NCBI GenBank assembly: GCA_017617635.1
Contig: JAFZVW010000013.1
Span: 47,427-111,426 of the forward strand
Origin: Bacteroidaceae bacterium
Lineage (GTDB): Bacteria; Bacteroidota; Bacteroidia; Bacteroidales; Bacteroidaceae
Length of the DNA: 64,000 nt
Direction of reading: 5' to 3'
Shown here: positions 1-8,838 of the stretch, piece by piece
Layout of the letters: each line of letters starts with the position of its first letter
Numbering within the stretch: position 1 is the first letter of the stretch
The notes under the pieces: model-generated
Databases searched by the model: none
Seen by the model: only the letters and a program-made list of their open reading frames with translations
What the model was told of the DNA's origin: nothing
Translations under genes and position numbers: made by a program

Positions 1-1322
1 AGGGCGTTGCAGTCAAGTATCAGAACTCTCCTGAATCCAGTATTTACAGCAAGCGCAAGGAATTATACGGATTATTCCAGGCCAAACAGGCGATAAACAA
101 GCATGACCTTGTTTATATGGTGGAGGGCTATACGGATGTTATCTCCATGCATCAGTGCGGTATCGAGAACGTTGTAGCCAACAGTGGTACTGCGCTTACG
201 AAGGAACAGATACATCTGCTGCATCGTTTTACGAATAACATTACGTTGATTTACGATGGTGACGAGGCCGGAATCCATGCGGCACAGCGTGGTACGGATA
301 TGTTGTTGGCAGCAGGAATGAATGTACGTATCCTGCTTTTGCCTGATGGTGATGATCCGGACAGTTTTGCCCGTAAACATCAGGCGGTCGAGTTTCGTGA
401 ATATGTTCAGCAGCATCAGGTGGATTTCCTGCATTTCAAAACTGAATTGCTTTTGGAGAAGGCGCAGGGTGATCCTCATAAACTAAGTGAACTTATAAAC
501 GATATCGTCGCAAGTATATCTGTCATTCCCGATGAAATTACACGTACTATATATGTTACTCAGACAGCGCAGACAATGCGAATGGATGAGAATCTGATAA
601 AGCGTGCTGTTTCGCGCCAGATTTCCAAAATCCGTGAGGAAGAACATAAACGTCGCGTTGGGAAAATGCAGGATTCTGAGGGCGTAAATGCCTCGGACAC
701 GGCGACTCTACCAGCTGAGGACAGCAGACAAGAGGTTAAGGTGGAGCCCAAACAAGCTGTAGCTGCGGTATCAGATTCTGATGCTGCAACCAATGGCATT
801 GAAATGTTATTGGCACAGCTTATTGTCCGCTATGGCGAACGAAAGGTTTGCGAGGTTGAGGATGAGAATGGTGAAAAACGCCAGTTGTCTGTCGTTGAGT
901 TTATATTCCATTCGCTGGTTCAAGACGGTTTGGCGTTGCGTAATGCCAATGCATCGTTAATAATGGATGAGGCGATAAGGCATATCAATGATAATGGCTT
1001 TATTGCTGAGCAGTATTTCCTGAATCATGAAAATCCGGGACTGTCGCAATTGGCATCACGCCTAAGTCTGGACCGTGAGCAACTGAGTGTTTATCACGGT
1101 AAGGATACAATACATGACGAGGAGCGACTGATGGATACTACCAGTCATATCCTTGCAGATTTGAAGCTCAGTATTGTCCGACGTGACATCAAGAGTGTCA
1201 TGAAACAGATGAAGGATTCATCTATATCAAAGGAACAACGTGTACAGGTCCTGATTAAATTCAAGGAATTGAAGGAGGCAGAGGCTCGCCTTGCCAAGGA
1301 AGCCGGTGACCGTGTACTGTGA
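1..1322 (+). CDS. dnaG: DNA primase DnaG, 3' part
   Basis: This is the C-terminal part of the replicative primase that lays RNA primers at the fork; the N-terminal zinc-binding domain and the start of the catalytic core lie before the window. Reading begins at base 3 and stays open to the stop at 1320-1322. The TOPRIM domain is clear near the beginning: VEGYTDVISM carries the catalytic Glu, and YDGDEAGIHAA carries the DGD metal-binding residues. A helical C-terminal region of about 230 residues corresponds to the helicase-binding part, preceded by a low-complexity linker around 680-780. The gene converges on folE, leaving nine bases between the two stops. I am very sure of the family; only the 5' end is missing. 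Confidence 0.95.
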   Translation, partial: GVAVKYQNSPESSIYSKRKELYGLFQAKQAINKHDLVYMVEGYTDVISMHQCGIENVVANSGTALTKEQIHLLHRFTNNITLIYDGDEAGIHAAQRGTDMLLAAGMNVRILLLPDGDDPDSFARKHQAVEFREYVQQHQVDFLHFKTELLLEKAQGDPHKLSELINDIVASISVIPDEITRTIYVTQTAQTMRMDENLIKRAVSRQISKIREEEHKRRVGKMQDSEGVNASDTATLPAEDSRQEVKVEPKQAVAAVSDSDAATNGIEMLLAQLIVRYGERKVCEVEDENGEKRQLSVVEFIFHSLVQDGLALRNANASLIMDEAIRHINDNGFIAEQYFLNHENPGLSQLASRLSLDREQLSVYHGKDTIHDEERLMDTTSHILADLKLSIVRRDIKSVMKQMKDSSISKEQRVQVLIKFKELKEAEARLAKEAGDRVL

Positions 1323-1331
1323 TTTGTAACC

Positions 1332-1928
1332 TTATTTGATAAGGCTTAGGAATTCCTCGCGTGTCTTTGCCTGGTTAAAAGCCCCGGAGAAATCACTTGT
1401 GGTGGTAATACTGCCTTGTTTTTGTACACCGCGCATCTGCATGCACATGTGCTGGGCTTCAATAACAACCATTACGCCCATGGGATGCAGTGCTTCCTGA
1501 ATGGCTTCGCGTATCTGTTTTGTCATACGCTCCTGTATCTGCAGACGATGGCTGAAAACATCTACAACGCGTGCCAGTTTGCTCAGACCAGTAACCTCGC
1601 CATTGGGGATATACGCAATGTGGACCGTTCCGTAAAATGGAAGCATATGGTGTTCGCACAGGGAATAGAAATTGATATCCTTGACGATGACCATCTGGTT
1701 ATAGCCTTCTTCGTGGAACTTGGCACTGTTCAGTATTTCGATAGGATCCTGTGTGTAGCCTCGTGTCAGTCGTTCCATGGCGCGTGCTACGCGTAATGGA
1801 GTCTTTATCAGTCCTTCACGTTTGGGATCTTCACCTAGCAACTGTAGTATCCGATACACTGACGATTGAATCTCCGTCAATGCCGATTCCGGTAGAGTCT
1901 GACTGTTCAGGTCTGTGTTCTTGCTCAT
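1332..1928 (-). CDS. folE: GTP cyclohydrolase I
   Basis: FolE opens the pterin pathway by turning GTP into 7,8-dihydroneopterin triphosphate, for folate or queuosine-type products. The protein shows the family core: [17 protein letters not shown], the zinc-site [11 protein letters not shown] (Cys and His) and the second zinc Cys in HMCMQMRG. I chose the Met at 1928 (MSKNTDL), giving 198 residues; an upstream in-frame Met at 1964 would add 12 residues that match nothing in the family. Even with the shorter start the gene overlaps the 3' end of the upstream SPOR gene by 98 bases in another frame, so the two are probably translationally coupled. It is last in a leftward block (DUF1599, DoxX-like, tpiA, SPOR, folE). 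Confidence 0.93.
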   Translation of the reverse strand: MSKNTDLNSQTLPESALTEIQSSVYRILQLLGEDPKREGLIKTPLRVARAMERLTRGYTQDPIEILNSAKFHEEGYNQMVIVKDINFYSLCEHHMLPFYGTVHIAYIPNGEVTGLSKLARVVDVFSHRLQIQERMTKQIREAIQEALHPMGVMVVIEAQHMCMQMRGVQKQGSITTTSDFSGAFNQAKTREEFLSLIK

Positions 1929-2307
1929 CCTTGATTTTCTCGTCTTCGTAGATGTTAATGACACTCTTTATAATGGCAGCCTTTGGAAACCTGCCGCTGC
2001 GACGCATTTGCCTTAGTAATTCCTCAGCATCCTCGCGCTTCTGGAAATCGCCGATGCGACATGTCCAATGAGGTGACTTGAAGTGTGTATAGACGGTATG
2101 TTCGCTATACCAGATGCGTGCGCGATTGCCCAGAGTCTGTGCCTCGATTTTGTCGTTGTGTGTGTTGCCTCCTGAAAACACTTGAATGCGCCATCCGTCT
2201 ATACGTAGGCGTTTACGCGGCATTCTCTGCTGGGCATCAATGGTGGCACTGGCTGCAAATGCAAGAACCAGTGCCATAATGATGCTGTAGATGAATGTGT
2301 GCTTCAT
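1831..2307 (-). CDS. SPOR-domain exported protein
   Basis: A 158-residue exported protein with one SPOR domain, the module that binds denuded septal peptidoglycan glycan strands. The start at 2307 ([10 protein letters not shown]) gives a signal peptide ending near DAQQRMP; a longer frame to 2376 only adds unrelated residues. The SPOR core runs from [10 protein letters not shown] through [19 protein letters not shown] to [14 protein letters not shown]. The tail after the domain is acidic and Ser/Thr-rich, and is encoded by the bases that also encode the folE N-terminus. It begins 10 bases after tpiA ends. The role (cell envelope or division) is inferred from the domain only. Confidence 0.8.
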   Translation of the reverse strand: MKHTFIYSIIMALVLAFAASATIDAQQRMPRKRLRIDGWRIQVFSGGNTHNDKIEAQTLGNRARIWYSEHTVYTHFKSPHWTCRIGDFQKREDAEELLRQMRRSGRFPKAAIIKSVINIYEDEKIKDEQEHRPEQSDSTGIGIDGDSIVSVSDTTVAR

Positions 2308-2317
2308 CGCTTTGAAA

Positions 2318-3076
2318 TTATTTCCAGGCGTCGATGATTGCCTTGAAGTCTGCAGCCTTAAGTGAAGCACCGCCAATCAGACCACCATCGATATCTTCCT
2401 TGCCGAATAACTCAGGTGCGTTGCTGCCCTTGCACGATCCTCCATAAAGGATAGATGTCTCGTCAGCTACTTCCTTGCCGTAGACATCTGCTACGCAAGA
2501 GCGGATGTAAGCGTGGATTTCCTCAGCCTGCTCTGCAGTGGCGGTCTTGCCGGTACCGATGGCCCAGATTGGCTCGTATGCTATAACAATGCTCTTCCAC
2601 TGCTCTGCTGTCAGGTGGAATACACTGCCTGCAAGTTCAGCCTTACATACAGCCTCCTGCTCATTTGCCTCGCGCTGCTCAAGAGACTCTCCGATACAGA
2701 AGATAACCTTCAATCCGTTAGCCAAGGCCAGATCAACCTTCTCCTTTAAAATCTCCGGGGTCTCATTGTAATACTCGCGACGTTCGCTATGTCCCAGAAT
2801 TACATACTCGGCGCCTGTTGACTTAACCATTTCAGCGCTTACCTCGCCTGTGTATGCACCGCTTGCCTTGTTTGCACAGTTCTCGGCAGAAACAGCAATG
2901 ACGCTATCCTTCAGAAGTTCGCTAACAGTAGCAAGGTGTATGAATGGAGTGCCTATGATTACATCACAGTTTGGCTTTTCGGCAGCCAGAATCTCTTTCA
3001 ACTCAGTAGCCAAGGCTACGCCTTCCTGCAGGTTTTTGTTCATCTTCCAGTTACCTGCAACAATGTGCTTTCTCAT
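2318..3076 (-). CDS. tpiA: triosephosphate isomerase
   Basis: TpiA interconverts dihydroxyacetone phosphate and glyceraldehyde 3-phosphate in glycolysis. The 252-residue protein begins [13 protein letters not shown] (catalytic Lys), has ILGHSERR (catalytic His), [14 protein letters not shown] (catalytic Glu followed by flexible loop 6) and the phosphate-binding GGSCKGSN. Length is normal for the family. The reading frame is open upstream without a stop into the DoxX-like gene, so the sequence as given encodes a 600-plus residue fusion; the Met at 3076 is the natural enzyme start. See the DoxX-like entry for the A7 heptamer that could explain this. Confidence 0.95.
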   Translation of the reverse strand: MRKHIVAGNWKMNKNLQEGVALATELKEILAAEKPNCDVIIGTPFIHLATVSELLKDSVIAVSAENCANKASGAYTGEVSAEMVKSTGAEYVILGHSERREYYNETPEILKEKVDLALANGLKVIFCIGESLEQREANEQEAVCKAELAGSVFHLTAEQWKSIVIAYEPIWAIGTGKTATAEQAEEIHAYIRSCVADVYGKEVADETSILYGGSCKGSNAPELFGKEDIDGGLIGGASLKAADFKAIIDAWK

Positions 3077-3077
3077 T

Positions 3078-4237
3078 TTATTTGTTTTTAATGGTTTGTG
3101 AATTATGTTTCGTTTTTTTCTGTATAATGACCAAATAGAATCAAGTAATGTGAGTATTAGCAGTGGTATGACGTACAAACTGAACAATGACATTACATGC
3201 TGATGCATGGTTTCCTGTTTCTGGTGTGCCCACTCAAGTTCCTCAACCGGTGCACTTAGTTCTTTGTCACCCGGTAACTGGGATGACGCCCATTTGCCTT
3301 CTACTGTACTTCCATTTAACAGAATCAGTCCCGGGTTACTGCGTATTGCAGTCTTAAGGGCTGTCTCGTCGGCTTGGCAGAAAGGATATTCGGCTCCAGT
3401 GATGTCACACCAGTGTGTTATTCCCTCGTGGTCGCTTCCTGTCAAGCAGATTAGCATGTAGTGGTTGGTCTTACAGTAATCTGTCAATTCGGCCAACAGG
3501 TCCATTACTCCGTCGTCGGCAACTTCCAGTCGTGGTGCTATTAACAGGAATTTCCATCCAGGTGTTGCTATTATACTGTCAGTAATATCCTGTCCGGTCT
3601 TTGTGTCCAACAGCATAAGGTCGGATATGGGCGGTACCGTGCCGTCTTCCTTCCATGCCATTTGCTCAGCCAGATCTGCGCCTGCGTGATATGGGCGAAA
3701 GTCTATTATTGGCAGCGTATATATGGTATAGCCCGCTAGCAGGAATCCAAAGAGCCAACTGTACAATGCCACAAGCCACTGGCTGTGCTGACTGATGAGC
3801 CTTGTTTCCAGATGATGCCATTTCCACAGAATGAGAGCAAATAACAGCAGAACTGTGTTTTTGCCGAATGTCTGCCAGTTGGTCAGTTGTATTGCATCGC
3901 CAAAACAGCCGCAGTCATGTACAGGATTGGTTATTGCAAGATACAGTGACCATGGTGTGAAGAACAACATCATCAACAGAACTATACGTGATGTCCATTT
4001 CCTGCGTATGCCGAACAGCAGATATATGCCCAAACTGAATTCCAGTAGTGCAAGGGCAACTCCTAATACCAGGGGCATGTAGATTGGCAGGCTATTGCTG
4101 TAGCCAAGGGCTGCAACATAATCCTGTATCTTGTATTCGGTGCCTCGCGGGTCGATGATCTTGACTGTACCGGAAAATACCAACACTGCTCCCATCAGGA
4201 TACGGCAAATGTTGACGACCATAACCTTTAGACGCAT
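3078..4237 (-). CDS. DoxX/MauE-like membrane protein with thioredoxin-like domain (fused in frame to tpiA)
   Basis: Membrane protein of the group usually found beside tpiA in Bacteroidota. About four hydrophobic helices in the first ~150 residues (the first is [18 protein letters not shown]) form the DoxX/MauE part. A soluble segment ([13 protein letters not shown] ... FLLIAPRLE ... [13 protein letters not shown]) resembles a thioredoxin fold without CxxC, and a last hydrophobic helix ([17 protein letters not shown]) follows. I start at the ATG at 4237; a GTG at 4258 overlapping the upstream stop is the alternative. No stop occurs before tpiA in this frame. An A AAA AAA heptamer (minus strand, 3119-3113) sits just after the last helix, and a -1 shift there would end translation at the TAA at 3080-3078, one base before the tpiA ATG. 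The end given here is that -1-frame stop. Confidence 0.72.
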
Positions 4238-4250
4238 GGTATACTGGGCT

Positions 4251-4793
4251 TTACTCACCGAAGGTCAGTTTTATAAGACCGAAAACAGCATAGTTCATCA
4301 TATCCATATAGTTTGCATCTATACCTTCGGATACGAGCGTCTCTCCGCCGAGGGACTCTATCTGTTTTGTGCGGAATATTTTCATGAGAATGAGGTCTGT
4401 ATAGCTGGATATGCGCATAGAACGCCAGGCCTCGTCATAGTCGTGGTTCTTGCGGAGCATGAGTTGCAGTGCCTCTGTTGCATAGTGGTCATAAGCCTCA
4501 AGTGCTTCTTCTGGTGTCATATCATCTGCAACATCAGAAACCCCAAGTTCCAGTTGAATTAGACCCACTATAGCGTAGTTGACAATGGCAATAAACTCTG
4601 GACGGATGCCTTCATCCACCAGAGCTTCCTTCTTCATCTCAATAGAACGGATACGATTAGCCTTGATATATATCTGGTCAGTAATGGACTGTGGCCTCAT
4701 TATACGCCAGGCTGCTCCGTAGTCGTGAAGTTTCTTGGAGAAGAGTGTGCGGCACTCGTCCATTATCTTCTCAAATTGCTCGCGCGTTTCCAT
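4251..4793 (-). CDS. DUF1599 family protein
   Basis: A 180-residue cytoplasmic protein of the DUF1599 family, often annotated as nucleotide-modification associated. It is an internal duplication: residues ~8-85 ([21 protein letters not shown] ... [13 protein letters not shown]) and ~100-178 ([21 protein letters not shown] ... [13 protein letters not shown]) are two copies of the same helical unit, each with HDYxxAWRxMR and NYAxxGLI. The biochemical role is unknown to me. It is the promoter-proximal gene of the leftward DUF1599 / DoxX-like / tpiA / SPOR / folE block, and its stop overlaps a possible GTG start of the DoxX-like gene. Confidence 0.85.
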   Translation of the reverse strand: METREQFEKIMDECRTLFSKKLHDYGAAWRIMRPQSITDQIYIKANRIRSIEMKKEALVDEGIRPEFIAIVNYAIVGLIQLELGVSDVADDMTPEEALEAYDHYATEALQLMLRKNHDYDEAWRSMRISSYTDLILMKIFRTKQIESLGGETLVSEGIDANYMDMMNYAVFGLIKLTFGE

Positions 4794-4813
4794 TATATAT
4801 TATATAATAGCAA

Positions 4814-4839
4814 AACCGGCTCCCGGCCGGGAACCGGTT
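4814..4839 (-). terminator. GC-rich hairpin, probable terminator after the M23 gene
   Basis: A 26-nt near-perfect palindrome (AACCGG.TCCCGGCCGGGA.CCGGTT, one mismatch per arm) between the M23/LysM gene and the DUF1599 gene. It resembles in sequence the hairpins at 51531 and 53602 (shared GGCTCC / GGAACC halves). There is no long T run on the minus strand, so it could also be a transcript-stabilising hairpin. Confidence 0.55.
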
Positions 4840-4863
4840 CTGTATCTCGTATTTTTGCTTGGT

Positions 4864-5847
4864 TTAGCTGTACTTCAATATCTGACCTGGACGCAGAACA
4901 GAGTTTTTACTCAAATTGTTCATCCTGCACAACTCACTGACACTAATGCCTCGTTTGCGTGCAATAGACGATATGCTCTCTCCGCGGGCCACACGGTGTA
5001 TGTGCGAGCGGACAGCCTGCTTGCGTTCAGCCTGAAACTCCTTGCTTTCCTGCTGTTTAGCCTGTGCCTGTGCCTGTTGCTCTGTCAGCACTTCTCCTTC
5101 ACCGCCATTTTTCTCGCTGCTGGCAGTAACGCGGTCTGATGTGCCATTGCTGCGGAATACGTAGAAATCCGAGAGAACATCCTGTGCTACGAAATCAAAC
5201 AGTTTCTCAGGGTCAATAAACTGTCCCAGGAAACGTGTCTCGAAGTGCAGGTGGCTACCGGTCGAACGTCCTGTATTACCTCCCAGTCCGATTGGCTGTC
5301 CTGCCTTGACGGTCTGATCCTGAGTACAAAGCTGTTTGCTCAGGTGGCCATATACGGTTTCAAGTCCGTTAGGATGACGGATTACGATGTATTTGCCGTA
5401 ACCGTTTCCGTTGTAGGCTACGATACGAACCTTGCCGCTGAATGCTGCATAGATAGTGTCGCCTACATATACCTTGATGTCGGTTCCGTAATGATTGCGA
5501 CGGAATGATGCCCTGTAGCCATAATGGCTGGTCACAAGACGGCTCTTACATGGCATACGGAAACTGCGAAGGTCAATCTTGTATTCTTTCGGCAATGCAA
5601 CGCCATAATGGGTGGTATACTTGTTTGACCAGTTTGGATAAAGAGATGAAGCGGGGTTTGAAAGATTCTCTTCGCCCAGCATACGTACAATGCTGAGTGA
5701 GTCAATTGTACGGATACTCTTTGCCACTGGAGCCACCATGGCCATACGATCCTGTGCGTAGGTTGCACTGGAGAGAATTATGGCCATAAAAAAGAGTACC
5801 GTTCTAATCGTATTTTTGCTTTTCAAAATCATCATATGTTGTTTCAT
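4864..5847 (-). CDS. M23 peptidoglycan endopeptidase with C-terminal LysM
   Basis: Exported cell-wall hydrolase of 327 residues. A signal peptide (hydrophobic TVLFFMAIILSSATYAQ) is followed by an M23 (LytM-type) zinc peptidase domain around residues 100-220, with metal ligands in HYGTDIKV and HLHFE and the surrounding GRSTGSHLHFE consensus. After a Gln/Ala/Lys-rich linker comes one LysM domain at the C terminus (HRVARGESISSIARKRGIS ... LRPGQILKYS), which would anchor it to peptidoglycan. This is the common Bacteroidota layout for a septal or wall-remodelling endopeptidase. It lies 20 bases after ndk on the same strand; the palindrome at 4814-4839 follows. Confidence 0.9.
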   Translation of the reverse strand: MKQHMMILKSKNTIRTVLFFMAIILSSATYAQDRMAMVAPVAKSIRTIDSLSIVRMLGEENLSNPASSLYPNWSNKYTTHYGVALPKEYKIDLRSFRMPCKSRLVTSHYGYRASFRRNHYGTDIKVYVGDTIYAAFSGKVRIVAYNGNGYGKYIVIRHPNGLETVYGHLSKQLCTQDQTVKAGQPIGLGGNTGRSTGSHLHFETRFLGQFIDPEKLFDFVAQDVLSDFYVFRSNGTSDRVTASSEKNGGEGEVLTEQQAQAQAKQQESKEFQAERKQAVRSHIHRVARGESISSIARKRGISVSELCRMNNLSKNSVLRPGQILKYS

Positions 5848-5867
5848 CGTAGTCTTTTCTTGTATCG

Positions 5868-6329
5868 TTATGCCTCGTCTACCGAATAGAGGCGATCCAT
5901 GTTAAGGTCTCCCAAGTCGTGGATTTCTTCCGGCTTGAAGAAACGCTTGAGTTCTGCCTCTGCAGCTTCCGGCGAATCCGAAGCATGTACGATGTTCTGT
6001 TGGTTGCTCATACAATAGTCACCGCGGATTGTTCCGGCATCTGCCTTGCGGCCATTGGTGTAGCCAGTGATATATCGTACTACGGCAATTGCATCAACTC
6101 CCTCCAGGCACATTGCAATAACAGGTGTTTTCTTCATTGATGCCTTCAACGATGGAAAGAATGGCTTGTTGATGAGGTGTGAATAGTGCTGTTCAAGAAT
6201 AGCATCATCCAGTTGCATCATCTTCATGCCAGCAATGCGCAGTCCCTTCTTTTCAAAGCGGCTGATTATTTCTCCAATCAAAGCCCTCTGAATAGTGCTG
6301 GGCTTGAGTAAAACGAGTGTTTTTTCCAT
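5868..6329 (-). CDS. ndk: nucleoside diphosphate kinase
   Basis: Ndk transfers the gamma phosphate of ATP to other nucleoside diphosphates through a phosphohistidine. The 153-residue protein starts MEKTLVLLKPSTIQR and has ADAGTIRGDY and NIVHASDSPEAAEAELKRFF. The active-site His lies in NIVHASDS, which in most bacteria is N.VHGSDS. Length is normal. A TACCTTTG promoter element lies only about 10 bases before the start codon (6340-6347), implying a very short leader. The M23 gene follows 20 bases after the stop and may be cotranscribed. Confidence 0.96.
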   Translation of the reverse strand: MEKTLVLLKPSTIQRALIGEIISRFEKKGLRIAGMKMMQLDDAILEQHYSHLINKPFFPSLKASMKKTPVIAMCLEGVDAIAVVRYITGYTNGRKADAGTIRGDYCMSNQQNIVHASDSPEAAEAELKRFFKPEEIHDLGDLNMDRLYSVDEA

Positions 6330-6339
6330 ATTTCGCTGG

Positions 6340-6347
6340 CAAAGGTA
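6340..6347 (-). promoter_or_regulatory. -7 element TACCTTTG for ndk
   Basis: The minus strand reads TACCTTTG, matching the Bacteroidota -7 consensus TAnnTTTG. Transcription would begin a few bases before the ndk ATG at 6329. I see no clear -33 TTTG. Confidence 0.6.
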
Positions 6348-6453
6348 CGACTTTTAGTTGGAATATCCTCAGAATGAGGACATTTTATTTGTTTTTTATG
6401 CTTTTTTAATGTTGTTCGTACACTTTAAATCATTGGCTGCTCACTCAATTGCC

Positions 6454-8838
6454 TCAAAGATGCAGTCTTAATTTTGCCATAAAGCGTGCACCCTCAGTAG
6501 GCATTGGAGCCTCCAAAAGTGTGCCGATTCCGTATGATGTATTAGTCAGATTATAGGCATCCAATGATACGGTCAGTCTCTTTTTCCATTTCCAGTCAAA
6601 TCCGGCATTAAGCATTACCTTACCGTTCTGCCAGGTAATGGTTGTTGGCATTTCGCCTTCGAGTATACGGCTGTAATTGTTACATATCAGATACATTCCG
6701 CTTTGCACATGCAGATTGGCACGAAGCCAGAACTCGCCTGCCTTTTGATTCTGATATAGCTGGCGTCCGGCAGTCAGGTTCAGGTTGAACTTGGGCTCAT
6801 TTCCTGTCCAGTGTTCCTGTGTCGTACCAATGTATTCGCTCGTCTGATCAAAAGTATGTTGCAGAGTCATGTTCATGTTTGCCATCGTTTTATTGTCATG
6901 GTATTCCAGGATAGCTTCGATACCTCCCTGTGACAGTTTACCGGAATTGGTAAACGGAACCAGTGTCTTGAGAAGGTTGTACGCAGAATACTGTACCAGG
7001 TTATTGGCAATATTATAGAACATATTTACCTCGCATTTCAGACCTATTGGTTTCCATTGGAACAGCGAACTGATCTGTATGCTGTTCAGATACTGGGGCA
7101 GCATATCAGGACCGCCGCTAAGCAGTCGCACTTGACTGGCACGATAAAGATATGGGGCATCGACAAAACTGCGTGCATAGCCAATCTTGAATGTGGAAAC
7201 CGATGTCGGCATCCATATGAAGGCTATACGTGGCGAGGCTGTGCGTATACTGTTGCCACTATATCTGTTTTTGTTGTCGAAGCGTATTCCTCCATTGAAA
7301 ATCAGTTTTTCAGTGAAATAATGTTTCCATTGGAAATACGGACTCAGAGTCCATTCGCTGCCGGTATCAATACCTTGAGTATTGCTGGAATGAATTTTAT
7401 AGAAGTCATAGCCTAAATTGAAGCACGATGAACTCATTATAAAATAATCAAACTGGCAGCCAAACAGTATGTTACCTCTCTGTCTGCCCCATTTGTATGG
7501 AAGGCTTCCGTTGATGTTCGCACCCAGGGAATAGTCTCTCCAACTGGCGCTCTGCCATGATCCTGTGGTGTTAGGCTCTTCAATATAGGCTCCTGTAACA
7601 AGCAGTAACATCAACTGTGCAAATGACTTGTCGATATTGTCACCCAGAACATTGTATATTTGTGTCTCTTCGGTTCCGAAGTATGCAGATCCGTTCAGTG
7701 TAAACTTGTTCCATGTATGCTTGTAGTCCAGTGAGGAGTTGATTGTCATGCGACTGGTTCCGGGTTTGTTGCCGTTATAGTCCGAATACTTGTCATAATT
7801 ATATTCCTTGCCGGCGCTGATCATGTTGTAGAAAGGAACCTGTTTGCAGTGTTGTGCCATAATGTTCATGGAAACGTCTCCCCAACGTGCATTCAGACCT
7901 ATGTCGAATGCAGGTTTCTGGTTGAATCCTCCGATGTATCTTGTGTCGCTTCCTGTGTCATATTTTTCTCCATTTGAGTAGTAAACACCGGCCCATCCAA
8001 GAATGTCGCTCTTAAGGTTTCCGCGACCATATACCGCACTGCCGCCAAAACTATTATGCATACCGGCTACTGCCGTCAGTTGGCCTCCATCCATTTCAGA
8101 CCCCTGTTTGGTGATGACATTGACAACCGCTGCCAGCGCTACATTGCCGTACAGGGATGAAGCGGGGCCTCGCAGAACCTCTATCTGTTTGATTTTATCC
8201 AGTGAAATGCGATAGTCAGGACTCTGGGCATTAGTCATTCCCGAATTAAGGCGATGACCGTCCTGCATGATAAGTATGTCCTCCTGCATATTGCTGAATA
8301 TACCTCGCATGGAAACGCTGCTCTCAATGCCCTCGATACGCGTTATCCCAGGCACGTAAAGGCATAGCAGGTCCTGTAAGGTCCTGGCTCCGCTGTTGTT
8401 TATCATTTCCTCGGTAATCAGGGTAACGGGAACTGGAGTCTCTTCCAGACTCTCGGCCCAGGCAGAAGCCGTGGTAATTTTTTCTGAACCCTTTTTGAGA
8501 CGTTCCAGTATATCGTTGAAACGCTGATTGTCATCGTATGCCGTAAAGAACGGATCGTTTTCCAGAAGTTTTGCCGAATAGTCCTCTGCCAATCCGGTCC
8601 GATCGGTATACAGGGCCGACAGTGCCAGCAGACGGTATGCCTTTACACGATTCTGGCTCTGCATGCGACTGACACAGTTGTCTAGAAGCGAATCAACTTT
8701 CGTAAAATGTCCGACCTGGAATGCCTCTTCGGCTTGTTCCAGCAGTTTTTGTTCGTCGTTGATGCTCTTCTGTGCAAATATCCCGGAACAGAATCCGAAG
8801 GCGAATATAAAGGCAATGGTTTTCAGCACTGTTCGCAT
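6454..8838 (-). CDS. TonB-dependent outer-membrane receptor
   Basis: Outer-membrane receptor of 794 residues: signal peptide (AFIFAFGFCSGIFAQ), an unusual N-terminal ~95-residue helical, TPR-like segment (LLEQAEEAFQVGHFTKVDSLL ... AYRLLALSALYTDRTGLAEDY), then a plug domain (PVPVTLITEEMINNSGARTLQDLL ... GPASSLYG) and a beta-barrel ending in a typical aromatic strand (MAKLRLHL). There is no carboxypeptidase-like repeat and no SusD partner next to it, so it is not a standard glycan-uptake pair. It overlaps the end of the upstream histidine kinase gene by 16 bases and is the last gene of the signalling operon starting at 15100. The substrate is unknown; vitamins, metals or peptides are all possible. 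Confidence 0.9.
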   Translation of the reverse strand: MRTVLKTIAFIFAFGFCSGIFAQKSINDEQKLLEQAEEAFQVGHFTKVDSLLDNCVSRMQSQNRVKAYRLLALSALYTDRTGLAEDYSAKLLENDPFFTAYDDNQRFNDILERLKKGSEKITTASAWAESLEETPVPVTLITEEMINNSGARTLQDLLCLYVPGITRIEGIESSVSMRGIFSNMQEDILIMQDGHRLNSGMTNAQSPDYRISLDKIKQIEVLRGPASSLYGNVALAAVVNVITKQGSEMDGGQLTAVAGMHNSFGGSAVYGRGNLKSDILGWAGVYYSNGEKYDTGSDTRYIGGFNQKPAFDIGLNARWGDVSMNIMAQHCKQVPFYNMISAGKEYNYDKYSDYNGNKPGTSRMTINSSLDYKHTWNKFTLNGSAYFGTEETQIYNVLGDNIDKSFAQLMLLLVTGAYIEEPNTTGSWQSASWRDYSLGANINGSLPYKWGRQRGNILFGCQFDYFIMSSSCFNLGYDFYKIHSSNTQGIDTGSEWTLSPYFQWKHYFTEKLIFNGGIRFDNKNRYSGNSIRTASPRIAFIWMPTSVSTFKIGYARSFVDAPYLYRASQVRLLSGGPDMLPQYLNSIQISSLFQWKPIGLKCEVNMFYNIANNLVQYSAYNLLKTLVPFTNSGKLSQGGIEAILEYHDNKTMANMNMTLQHTFDQTSEYIGTTQEHWTGNEPKFNLNLTAGRQLYQNQKAGEFWLRANLHVQSGMYLICNNYSRILEGEMPTTITWQNGKVMLNAGFDWKWKKRLTVSLDAYNLTNTSYGIGTLLEAPMPTEGARFMAKLRLHL

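Noticed and set aside
4725-5139. Small plus-strand frames over the DUF1599/M23 boundary
   Set aside because: They read through a palindrome and antisense to known domains; no promoter or ribosome-binding context.
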